Shown here piece by piece: positions 1 to 7,884 of a stretch of 10,172 bases of DNA. The DNA is taken from assembly GCA_050738315.1 (NCBI GenBank), contig JBOHZD010000282.1, positions 1 through 10,172 of the forward strand, written 5' to 3'. The translations under genes were made by a program, and so were the position numbers. Positions within the stretch are counted from its first letter, which is position 1. Every line of letters begins with the position of its first letter. The notes under the pieces were generated by a model. The model saw only the letters and a program-made list of their open reading frames with translations, had not been told where the DNA came from and made no database searches. The stretch is from IDS-8 sp050738315 (GTDB taxonomy: Bacteria > Pseudomonadota > Gammaproteobacteria > Steroidobacterales > Woeseiaceae).

Positions 1-6
1 GCAGAA

Positions 7-83
7 TGGTCGGGGCGGGGAGATTCGAACTCCCGACCCCCACAACCCCATTGTGGTGCGCTACCAGGCTGCGCTACGCCCCG
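7..83 (-). tRNA. tRNA-Pro (anticodon GGG)
   Basis: The reverse strand folds as a 77-nt cloverleaf. The acceptor stem is CGGGGCG/CGCCCCG with discriminator A and an encoded CCA. The D stem is GCGC/GCGC, the anticodon stem is CCACA/TGTGG around the loop ATGGGGT (anticodon GGG, reading CCC and CCU), and the T stem is GGGAG/CTCCC around TTCGAAT. The 5' C of the acceptor stem is the usual tRNA-Pro identity feature. The gene follows the MerR-type gene on the same strand and has its own promoter-like sequence. A tRNA-Pro beyond ihfA and a merR-like gene is, from memory, also the Pseudomonas arrangement. Confidence 0.97.
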
Positions 84-110
84 ACCGGAAAAAGCTTGAG
101 AACGGCGGTC

Positions 111-138
111 ATGATACTGGCCGCCGCGCGACGTGCAA
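111..138 (-). promoter_or_regulatory. Candidate sigma70 promoter of tRNA-Pro
   Basis: On the minus strand, TTGCAC (138-133) is followed after 16 nt by TATCAT (116-111), which matches 5 of 6 bases of the -10 consensus. A GC-rich stretch (GACCGCCG) follows, as is typical of stable-RNA promoters. Transcription would start near 104, about 20 nt before the mature tRNA 5' end at 83. The element lies between the MerR-type stop codon and the tRNA. The call is by eye only. Confidence 0.5.
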
Positions 139-147
139 AGGATAATA

Positions 148-504
148 TCAGCGCCGCAGAATCTTCAGGATTTGTTCAAGTTCAAGCCGTAACTGCTTGA
201 TAATCTGCTGACTCTGACTCACATCCGTTTTGGCTTGATCGCCTGTGAGCCGCTGCCGCGCGCCGCCGATGGTGAATCCGTCGTCGTACAGCAAACTCCG
301 TATCTGACGGATGATCAGCACGTCCTGGCGTTGATAATAGCGGCGATTACCGCGCCGCTTCACAGGTTTTAACTGTGGAAACTCCTGCTCCCAGTAACGC
401 AGTACGTGCGGCTTGACCGCACATAAATCACTTACTTCACCAATCGTGAAATAGCGCTTACCAGGAATTGGAGGCAGTTCGTCGTTATTCCCCGGTTCCA
501 GCAT
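148..504 (-). CDS. Small MerR-family transcriptional regulator downstream of ihfA
   Basis: This encodes 118 residues. Residues 18-40 (YFTIGEVSDLCAVKPHVLRYWE) form the MerR-type helix-turn-helix. The wing follows at about 46-60 (KPVKRRGNRRYY), then a helical region, and residues from about 95 to the end look like a coiled coil (QQIIKQLRLELEQILKIL) that would give the antiparallel dimer. It is far shorter than metal- or drug-sensing MerR proteins, lacks an effector domain, and its only cysteine is C28, so an effector is not obvious. The ATG lies inside the last codons of ihfA with a 20-nt overlap in another frame, which suggests translational coupling. A MerR-like gene directly after ihfA is recurrent in Pseudomonas and relatives, with no function that I know of. 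Base composition is lower in GC than pheT. Confidence 0.9.
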   Translation of the reverse strand: MLEPGNNDELPPIPGKRYFTIGEVSDLCAVKPHVLRYWEQEFPQLKPVKRRGNRRYYQRQDVLIIRQIRSLLYDDGFTIGGARQRLTGDQAKTDVSQSQQIIKQLRLELEQILKILRR

Positions 505-784
505 AGGCCTCTACTCGGGCTTTTAGTTTTTGTCCAGGCCTGAAGGTCACGACACGGCGAGCCGTGATCGGAATCTCTTCTCCCGTTTTCGGGTTTCGTC
601 CCGGACGTTGGTTTTTGTCCCGAAGATCAAAATTTCCAAAACCGGAAAGTTTGATCTGCTCCCCGACCGCAAGCGATGCTCGTAATTCTTCGAAATACAA
701 ATCGACCAGTTCTCGCGCTTCGCGCTTGTTGAGTCCCAGTTCGTTGAACAGGGATTCCGCCATGTCTGCTTTTGTCAGTGCCAT
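485..784 (-). CDS. ihfA: Integration host factor subunit alpha
   Basis: The product is 99 residues, the same length as E. coli IHF alpha and close to it throughout. IHF is an alpha/beta heterodimer that binds specific DNA sites and bends them sharply, acting in recombination, replication and sigma54-dependent transcription. The N-terminal dimerisation helices cover about 1-45, followed by the GFGNFDLRDKNQRPGRNP segment that begins the DNA-gripping arm. The intercalating proline is P65 (in RPGRNPKTGE), and the stretch ITARRVVTFRPGQKLK closes the arm. The ATG is 5 nt after the pheT TAG stop, with a purine-rich but weak ribosome binding site (GAGAGAAT). The position after pheT is the conserved gammaproteobacterial one. 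In E. coli ihfA also has promoters inside pheT; I did not identify one here. Confidence 0.98.
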   Translation of the reverse strand: MALTKADMAESLFNELGLNKREARELVDLYFEELRASLAVGEQIKLSGFGNFDLRDKNQRPGRNPKTGEEIPITARRVVTFRPGQKLKARVEAYAGTGE

Positions 785-789
785 TTAGT

Positions 790-3168
790 CTATTCTCTCA
801 AAACCGCGGCAAATTCCTGCTGCAATTTCTTAACTGCGGCGTCCCTTGCAGAGTCCGCATCTGCGTCGGTAAGCGTGCGGGATGTTTCCTGCAAAATCAA
901 GCCTAAAGCTACGCTTTTTAGCCCAGCTTCTATACCTGGTCCCCGGTAAACGTCGAAAACCACAGTCCGCCGGATGATGTGCGGAGCCGCCGACACAGCC
1001 ACCCGGACCAGTTCCGCAGACGTGACTTTCTCGCCGACCAGGAGCGCGATATCGCGACGGATCGCAGGAAACTTCGAAACCATCGCCGCCGCAGGTACGC
1101 TGGCCGCAAACGCGCGCGCGACGTCCAGCTCGAAAAGCACCACATCCTGATGGATATCCAAGCCTTCTGCGGCGGATGGGTGTAGTTTGCCGGCCACACC
1201 GATCACCTCGCCGTTACGAACGATGTTCGCCGTCTGACCGGGCTGCAGGACCGGATGCTGCGCTGCCTCGAAAGCAAACTCGTTGGCCGCCCCGGTCATC
1301 CCGAACAATGCTTCGATATCCGACTTTATGTCAAAGAAATCCACGTTTCTCCGTGGGCTTCCCCACTGTTCCGCGACGGCCGGACCGAGTGACAGGGCTG
1401 CCACCCGCAGCACTTCGACCGGATCGGTGAGCGTTCCATGGAAAGACTTTCCGGTTTCAAAAATCCGCACCCGCTCCTGCTGCCGCGCCGCGTTGGAAGC
1501 GGCTACCTGCAACATCCCGGGCCACAGCGATCCACGCATGACGGACATATCCGATGAAATCGGGTTACTGAGCACGAGTTCCGAATCCTGGCCCGTAAAG
1601 CGGCGGTTCGCCGCGGCATCGATGAAACTCCAGGTGATGACTTCCTGGTAATCGCGCGCAACGAGCGTGTCGGCGACGCGCTCCAGATCGACCCGCTTCT
1701 CCGTCAGCGGACCGAGCGGCAGGGCTACGGCGGCTGTCGTTTCGGGGATCCGGTCGTAACCGAACACGCGCGCGACTTCTTCGACCAGATCGTCCTCGAT
1801 GCGCAAATCGAAGCGAAAACCCGGCGCGGTCACCGTCCAGCCGTCAGCGGTTTTTGCGACCCCCAGGCGGAGGCCCTGCAGAAGGGCACTGACTGTCCCC
1901 GGCTCGATTTCCGTTCCCAGCACCTTCTCGAGTCGCGACCGGCGCAACGCGATGACCGCCTGGTCGGGCAAGTGATCGGTGAAGGAAATGTCAGTCAATG
2001 GGCCCGGGTTGCCGCCCGCAATTTCGAGCAGCAGTGCGGACGCGCGTTCAAGCGCGCGGGCCTGGCCGGCCGGATCGACACCGCGTTCGAAACGAAGCGA
2101 GGCGTCGGTGTGCAGGCCGTAAGAACGAGCTCGGCCGGCCATGAGCGCGGGCGGCCAGTGCGCCGCCTCGAAAAATACATCGGTCGTTGTATCGGTGACT
2201 GCAGTGCGGAGACCGCCCATGATGCCTGCCAGTCCGATGACCCCGGAGTCATCGCTGATCACGATGGTGTTGTCACTGACTTCGAGTTCACGCTCGTCGA
2301 GCAGCACCACCTTCTCGCCGGTTGTCGCGAAACGGGGGCGAATCGCGCCTTGCAGTCGATCCACGTCGTACGCATGCAGCGGCTGACCCAACTCGAGCAT
2401 GACGTAGTTGGTCACATCCACCACCGGGTGGATCGCGCGGAGGCCGCTGCGCCGCAGGCGTTCCTTCATCCATAGCGGTGTTAGAGCCTCCACATTGATA
2501 TCCCGGATGATGCGTCCGGCGAACCTGGGACAGACGCGGGGATCCGCGACTTCGACCGGATACGCGTCTTTGATCGCGGCCGGGACGGCATCGACATGCC
2601 GCTCCTTCAATGTAACACCGGTGAGCGCTGCGATGTCCCGGGCCATGCCGAGGATGCTGAAACAGTCTCCCCGGTTCGGGGTGAGGTCGATGTCCATGAC
2701 GTGGTCCGGCAACGCGAGATATTCGGCCAGACTCGCACCCACCGGCGCGTCGTCAGGCAATCGCACAATGCCGTCGGCGTCGTCACCGAGGCGCAGCTCG
2801 CGTGCGGAACACAGCATGCCGTTGGATTCCACACCGCGAATCCGGCTGCGCTTGAGCTTGGCGCCGTCAGGTAACGTCGTGCCGGGCAGCGCAAGGATAC
2901 CTTTCATGCCCGCGGTGACATTTGGCGCGCCACAGACCACCTCGACGACCTGTTTGTTTCCGTGCACGACCCGGCAGACCGACAGCCGGTCAGCGTTCGG
3001 GTGGCGGCTCACGTCCAGCACTTCGGCAACAAGGATGTCCTGCAGCCCCCGACCCTGCGTTTCGATCTCCTTGACCTCGTGTCCCGCCATCGTCAGGCGC
3101 TCGGCAAGATCGTGTACGGCAATGGGTGGATCGACCCACTCGCGCAGCCAGCTTTCCGGGAATTTCAC
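790..3168 (-). CDS. pheT: Phenylalanyl-tRNA synthetase beta subunit
   Basis: The product is 792 residues (E. coli 795). With PheS it forms the alpha2-beta2 enzyme that charges tRNA-Phe. The N-terminal MKFPESWLREWV matches the family start. Residues about 40-148 are the EMAP/OB-fold tRNA-binding domain (HPNADRL at 56-62, later GMLCSARELRLG). The B3/B4 editing region and its TPNRGDC segment follow. The B5 domain lies at about 405-480, then the catalytic-like core, and the C-terminal B8 anticodon-binding (FDX-ACB) domain runs from about residue 700 (SKFPAIRRDIALLV to the end). Homology places the start at a GTG codon (3168-3166), 15 nt after the pheS stop; the ribosome binding site is weak, suggesting coupling to pheS. 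No frameshift is seen. Several long plus-strand ORFs opposite it are GC-driven shadows. Confidence 0.98.
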   Translation of the reverse strand: MKFPESWLREWVDPPIAVHDLAERLTMAGHEVKEIETQGRGLQDILVAEVLDVSRHPNADRLSVCRVVHGNKQVVEVVCGAPNVTAGMKGILALPGTTLPDGAKLKRSRIRGVESNGMLCSARELRLGDDADGIVRLPDDAPVGASLAEYLALPDHVMDIDLTPNRGDCFSILGMARDIAALTGVTLKERHVDAVPAAIKDAYPVEVADPRVCPRFAGRIIRDINVEALTPLWMKERLRRSGLRAIHPVVDVTNYVMLELGQPLHAYDVDRLQGAIRPRFATTGEKVVLLDERELEVSDNTIVISDDSGVIGLAGIMGGLRTAVTDTTTDVFFEAAHWPPALMAGRARSYGLHTDASLRFERGVDPAGQARALERASALLLEIAGGNPGPLTDISFTDHLPDQAVIALRRSRLEKVLGTEIEPGTVSALLQGLRLGVAKTADGWTVTAPGFRFDLRIEDDLVEEVARVFGYDRIPETTAAVALPLGPLTEKRVDLERVADTLVARDYQEVITWSFIDAAANRRFTGQDSELVLSNPISSDMSVMRGSLWPGMLQVAASNAARQQERVRIFETGKSFHGTLTDPVEVLRVAALSLGPAVAEQWGSPRRNVDFFDIKSDIEALFGMTGAANEFAFEAAQHPVLQPGQTANIVRNGEVIGVAGKLHPSAAEGLDIHQDVVLFELDVARAFAASVPAAAMVSKFPAIRRDIALLVGEKVTSAELVRVAVSAAPHIIRRTVVFDVYRGPGIEAGLKSVALGLILQETSRTLTDADADSARDAAVKKLQQEFAAVLRE

Positions 3169-3183
3169 AGCATCGCCCCGGGG

Positions 3184-4173
3184 TCAGTGGAACTGCCGCA
3201 GAAAGCGCAGATCGTTGTCGAAGAAAGTGCGGAGATCACGTACTTCATAGCGCAACATCGCCAGTCGCTCGACGCCCATGCCGAACGCATACCCGGTGTA
3301 AATCTCCGGATCGATGCCGGCGCCGCGCAGGACTTCGGGATGCACCATGCCGCAGCCCAGGATCTCCAGCCACTTGCCCTCCCCCCACAGGACATCCACC
3401 TCCGCCGACGGTTCCGTAAACGGGAAATACGAGGCGCGGAAGCGCAGTGCCGCATCCCTTTCGAAAAAACTTTCGACGAATTGATGCAATACCGCTTTGA
3501 GGTTTGCAAAGCTGATACCGCGGTCGACCACCAGGCCCTCGACCTGATGGAACATCGGAGTGTGCGTCTGGTCGGAATCACAACGATAGACTCGTCCCGG
3601 TGCAATGATGCGTATCGGCACGCCTTCTGTGACCATCGCGCGAATCTGCACCGGCGAAGTATGCGTTCGGAGGAGCATGCCGCCGGGAAAATAGAACGTG
3701 TCATGGGCTGCGCGCGCCGGATGGTTCTCCGCAATGTTCAACGCGGTGAAATTGTGAAAATCGTCTTCGATTTCCGGCCCGGTACGCACGCCGAATCCGG
3801 CGTCACGAAATATGCGCTCGATGCGCGACATGGCGCGCGACACCGGATGTCGGCCGCCCAGCGACAGACCGCGTCCCGGCAGCGTCACATCAATTTGGCC
3901 CTGCAGCAGTTTTTTCGTAAGCGCCGCCTGCTCCAGCTCCTGGCGCCTGGCGTCGAGTTGCGCCTGGATGGTCTGTTTCGCGCGATTGATCTGCTGGCCG
4001 GCTGTCGGCCGCTCATCGGCAGGCAGGCTGCTCAAGCTTTTCAAATGCCGGGTCAGTGAACCTTTCTTGCCCAGGTAAGTGACCCGGACCGCATCGAGCG
4101 CACCGAGGTCACCAGCGGCGTCGATGTCATTAGCCGCTTGCCGAACCAGTCCGTGCAGTGCCTGCACCGTCAT
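3184..4173 (-). CDS. pheS: Phenylalanyl-tRNA synthetase alpha subunit
   Basis: The product is 329 residues (E. coli 327). It is the catalytic class II subunit of PheRS. An N-terminal coiled coil (about 1-90, which binds tRNA-Phe) precedes the core. Motif 2 is RVYRCDSDQTHTPMFHQVEG, and motif 3 is FGMGVERLAMLRY near the C-terminus. FTEPSAEVDV and GCGMVHPEVL are the usual active-site segments, and the protein ends FDNDLRFLRQFH as in the family. The frame is open back to 4230, but homology begins at MTVQALHGLVRQ, so I chose the ATG at 4173-4171, 10 nt after the rplT stop. The 19 upstream codons would overlap rplT and have no counterpart in E. coli PheS. The ribosome binding site is poor, so coupling to rplT is likely. 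There is no room for the pheM leader and attenuator found in E. coli. Confidence 0.97.
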   Translation of the reverse strand: MTVQALHGLVRQAANDIDAAGDLGALDAVRVTYLGKKGSLTRHLKSLSSLPADERPTAGQQINRAKQTIQAQLDARRQELEQAALTKKLLQGQIDVTLPGRGLSLGGRHPVSRAMSRIERIFRDAGFGVRTGPEIEDDFHNFTALNIAENHPARAAHDTFYFPGGMLLRTHTSPVQIRAMVTEGVPIRIIAPGRVYRCDSDQTHTPMFHQVEGLVVDRGISFANLKAVLHQFVESFFERDAALRFRASYFPFTEPSAEVDVLWGEGKWLEILGCGMVHPEVLRGAGIDPEIYTGYAFGMGVERLAMLRYEVRDLRTFFDNDLRFLRQFH

Positions 4174-4183
4174 CCGGCACAGG

Positions 4184-4546
4184 TCAGTGGTCGCCGAGTC
4201 CGGCTTTTGCCTGGGCGGCGATCGCACCAAACGCTTCCGGGTCGTGCACCGCGATGTCCGCGAGGACCTTACGGTCGATGTCGATGTCCGCTCGATGCAA
4301 TCCGTTGATCAGCCGGCTGTAGGACAACCCGTGCAATCGGGCTGCAGCATTGATACGGGTGATCCACAGGGCACGAAATTCGCGTTTGCGTTGCCGCCGA
4401 TCGCGATAGGCGTACTGCCCTGCCTTGATGACGGCCTGTTTGGCGACTCGATAAACTTTGCTGCGAGCACCGTAATAGCCCTTGGCTTTGTCCAGTACTT
4501 TCTTATGGCGTGCTTTGGCAGTCACGCCGCGCTTGACTCTTGCCAT
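4184..4546 (-). CDS. rplT: 50S ribosomal protein L20
   Basis: The product is 120 residues (E. coli 118) and very basic: MARVKRGVTAKARHKKVLDKAKGYYG in sense at the N-terminus, then the globular C-terminal half with FRALWITRINAAARLHGLSYSRLINGL. L20 is an early 23S rRNA-binding assembly protein of the large subunit, and in E. coli it also represses its own rpmI-rplT message. A good ribosome binding site (GAGGAGA, 7 nt before the ATG) lies in the 14-nt gap after rpmI. The extra residues are in the C-terminal tail (AAQAKAGLGDH). Context and sequence leave no real alternative. Confidence 0.98.
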   Translation of the reverse strand: MARVKRGVTAKARHKKVLDKAKGYYGARSKVYRVAKQAVIKAGQYAYRDRRQRKREFRALWITRINAAARLHGLSYSRLINGLHRADIDIDRKVLADIAVHDPEAFGAIAAQAKAGLGDH

Positions 4547-4560
4547 TTCTCAATCTCCTC

Positions 4561-4758
4561 TCAACTGTACGGAAGCATGCGGCGCACGCTCTTGACGTCG
4601 CTGTCTGCGACTTGCTGGGTCGACCCCAGGTGGCGTTTGCGCTTCGAGCTTTTCTTCGTGAGGATGTGATTGAGATGGGATTGGGCCCGCTTGAAGCCGC
4701 CCTTGCCCGTCCGGCGGAAACGCTTTGCAGCGCCCCGGTTGGTTTTCATTTTCGACAT
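4561..4758 (-). CDS. rpmI: 50S ribosomal protein L35
   Basis: The product is 65 residues, exactly the E. coli length, and basic: MSKMKTNRGAAKRFRRTGKG at the N-terminus, HILTKKSSKRKRHL in the middle and RRMLPYS at the end. L35 is a small 50S protein, almost always encoded between infC and rplT. The chosen ATG (4758-4756) has GGAG 7 nt upstream and fits the family start. The frame stays open upstream as far as a GTG at 4860 that overlaps the infC stop codon; that would add 34 residues with no family counterpart, so it is rejected as the start. Confidence 0.97.
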   Translation of the reverse strand: MSKMKTNRGAAKRFRRTGKGGFKRAQSHLNHILTKKSSKRKRHLGSTQQVADSDVKSVRRMLPYS

Positions 4759-4779
4759 GCGTGTCTCCGAATGTTTTAG

Positions 4780-4846
4780 CCTGCGGACGTACCTTTCAGC
4801 CGCTGCAGGCGGGTATTGGCCTTCACTCGCGGTTGCCCAACGAGTG
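4780..4846 (-). promoter_or_regulatory. Foldable rpmI leader RNA, candidate L20 operator
   Basis: The 98-nt infC-rpmI gap can form two RNA hairpins on the minus strand. The first is CACTCG/CGAGTG with an 11-nt loop (4846-4824). The second is CCTGC/GCAGG around a 20-nt interior containing GGCTGAAAGG (4809-4780), ending about 21 nt before the rpmI ATG. In E. coli, L20 represses rpmI-rplT translation by binding leader RNA here that mimics its 23S rRNA site. Position and structure fit such an operator, but I cannot show a match to the L20-binding motif. Confidence 0.35.
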
Positions 4847-4856
4847 TCGCCGTTAC

Positions 4857-5375
4857 TCACTTTTTCTTTGGTGCCATCACCATGACCATCTGCCGTCCTT
4901 CCAGTTGCGGCATCTGCTCGACAACACCAATTTCATCGAGGTCATCCCTGACCCTTGCCAGAAGTCGCGCCCCCAGTTCCTGGTGCGCCATCTCCCGGCC
5001 TCTGAATCTCAAGGTGACTTTTGTCTTGTCACCGTCTTCCAGGAATTCGACCAGCTTACGCAGCTTGACCTTGTAATCGCCCTCGTCCGTCCCGGGACGA
5101 AACTTGATCTCTTTGACGTGAACCTGCTTTTGCTTGCGCTTGGCAGACTGCGCCTTCTTGTTCAGTTCGAAAAGATATTTGCCGAAATCCATCACGCGGC
5201 AAACCGGCGGATCGGCTGTGGGCGAGACCTCGACCAGGTCGAGATCCTCTTCCCTTGCGATCTCAAGCGCTGCTGCTAGAGACATGACTCCGGCCTGGTT
5301 ACCGGCGGAATCGATTACCCGCACTTTGGGGGCTTCTATCTCTTCATTGCGCCTGACGCGCTTCGCGGCTGCGAT
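4857..5375 (-). CDS. infC: Translation initiation factor IF-3, with ATC start
   Basis: The product is 172 residues (E. coli 180). IF3 binds the 30S subunit, prevents 50S joining, and proofreads the start codon and initiator tRNA. The N-terminal domain runs to about residue 75 (AAAKRVRRNEEIEAPKVRVI, then DLVEVSPTADPPVCRVMDFG), then a basic linker (KAQSAKRKQKQ), then the C-terminal domain with EIKFRPGTDEGDYKVKL, LRFRGREMAHQELG and MVMVMAPKKK. A GTG at 5324 is the first conventional start, but family-typical sequence continues 17 codons upstream to an ATC at 5375-5373, and an in-frame TGA lies two codons before it. AAGGAGG sits 8 nt upstream of the ATC. E. coli infC starts with AUU, and IF3 represses its own message by discriminating against that codon; an ATC here implies the same autoregulation. 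Confidence 0.95.
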   Translation of the reverse strand: MAAAKRVRRNEEIEAPKVRVIDSAGNQAGVMSLAAALEIAREEDLDLVEVSPTADPPVCRVMDFGKYLFELNKKAQSAKRKQKQVHVKEIKFRPGTDEGDYKVKLRKLVEFLEDGDKTKVTLRFRGREMAHQELGARLLARVRDDLDEIGVVEQMPQLEGRQMVMVMAPKKK

Positions 5376-5390
5376 ATGTCAATCCTCCTT
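5373..5390 (-). promoter_or_regulatory. infC ribosome binding site and ATC start codon
   Basis: The sequence AAGGAGG (5390-5384), then ATTGACAT, then ATC (5375-5373) combines a strong Shine-Dalgarno match at ideal spacing with a non-standard start. No ATG, GTG or TTG is in frame between the upstream TGA (5381-5379) and codon 18. This ribosome binding site decides the start. Confidence 0.85.
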
Positions 5391-5469
5391 AAACCAGTAG
5401 GTCCGGAACAGTGCAGCGGCAACGTCTTCACGGGTTGCCTCTCTGAAAAGATACAGAATTCTCAGCTCG

Positions 5470-5498
5470 GCAGGGAGCACCCTGCGGGCAACAGCCCG
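5470..5498 (-). other. Two abutting hairpins in the infC leader RNA
   Basis: Downstream of the predicted infC promoter, the RNA can form CGGGC-TGTT-GCCCG (5498-5485) immediately followed by GCAGGG-TGCT-CCCTGC (5485-5470). Both are perfect stems with tetraloops, and they share one G at the junction, so they would stack or compete. No T-tract follows directly, so this is not a canonical terminator. It may be a leader structure or a Rho-independent pause; the function is unknown. Confidence 0.45.
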
Positions 5499-5521
5499 GC
5501 TGCACAGATCGCGGGACGCGA

Positions 5522-5550
5522 ATTTTAAAGCGGCATGCATCCGGACACAA
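5522..5550 (-). promoter_or_regulatory. infC: Candidate sigma70 promoter of the infC operon
   Basis: On the minus strand, TTGTGT (5550-5545), a 17-nt spacer and TAAAAT (5527-5522, 5 of 6 consensus) form a plausible promoter. A start near 5515 gives a leader of about 140 nt before the ATC codon. It lies between tRNA-Val and infC, where thrS is found in many relatives. The remaining roughly 60 nt back to tRNA-Val show only weak inverted repeats, and no gene is seen in 5391-5615. Confidence 0.5.
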
Positions 5551-5615
5551 GCCCGGAAATGCCTGATTTGCAACAAAGTTCGGATTTCCCGGTGCCGGAG
5601 AACAATAATGCGTGA

Positions 5616-5690
5616 TGGTGGGCGATGGTGGTTTCGAACCACCGACCTCCACGATGTCAACGTGGCGCTCTACCCCTGAGCTAATCGCCC
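5616..5690 (-). tRNA. tRNA-Val (anticodon GAC)
   Basis: The reverse strand forms a 75-nt cloverleaf. The acceptor stem is GGGCGAT/ATCGCCC with discriminator A and encoded CCA. The D stem is GCTC/GAGC, the anticodon stem is CCACG/CGTGG around TTGACAT (anticodon GAC, reading GUC and GUU), and the T stem is GGTGG/CCACC around TTCGAAA. It lies on the same strand as infC and upstream of it, behind a stable-RNA-like promoter. No T-tract terminator follows, so read-through into infC is possible. Confidence 0.97.
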
Positions 5691-5709
5691 GACCGAAAAA
5701 AGGCGCACA

Positions 5710-5739
5710 ACCATACTTGAAGCCGGTCTCCCGGCGCAA
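5710..5739 (-). promoter_or_regulatory. Candidate stable-RNA promoter of tRNA-Val
   Basis: On the minus strand, TTGCGC (5739-5734), an 18-nt spacer and TATGGT (5715-5710) are followed by a GC-rich discriminator (TGTGCGCC) and a T6 run. The start would be near 5703, about 13 nt before the mature tRNA. The -35 resembles that proposed for tRNA-Pro (TTGCAC). The GC-rich discriminator is the usual mark of promoters under stringent control. Confidence 0.5.
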
Positions 5740-5763
5740 CCCGGCTCCTCGCAGTTCGTCGTC

Positions 5764-5777
5764 AGGTGCCGGCACCT
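5764..5777. repeat. Perfect 14-bp palindrome upstream of the tRNA-Val promoter
   Basis: AGGTGCC followed by its exact reverse complement GGCACCT forms a gapless palindrome. It lies between the uvrB stop codon and the tRNA-Val -35 box, centred about 65-70 nt upstream of the expected tRNA start. It could be an operator for a dimeric protein. Without a loop it is poorly suited to be an RNA hairpin. Confidence 0.6.
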
Positions 5778-5795
5778 AACTACGAGGCCGGCTGG

Positions 5796-7856
<2,061 letters not shown>

Positions 7857-7884
7857 TCGCACCGGTTTGATGGAGGGTGAACGA

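Noticed and set aside
2408..3250. 280-codon plus-strand ORF rich in Ser and Arg
   Set aside because: Its composition is that of an antisense shadow of pheT.
2962..4059. 365-codon plus-strand ORF opposite pheT and pheS
   Set aside because: It lies antisense to two clearly conserved genes, has no recognisable motif, and long antisense frames are expected in GC-rich coding DNA.
5552..5590. Nested inverted repeat GGAAAT/ATTTCC upstream of the infC promoter
   Set aside because: It has only six paired bases around a 23-nt spacer with a mismatch next to it, too weak to call.
5379..5660. 93-codon minus-strand ORF ending at the infC ribosome binding site
   Set aside because: I checked it as a possible thrS fragment and found no ThrS-like C-terminus; it also overlaps tRNA-Val.
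5428..5775. 115-codon minus-strand ORF across tRNA-Val
   Set aside because: It runs through the tRNA and its promoter and resembles no protein; it is not a ThrS remnant.
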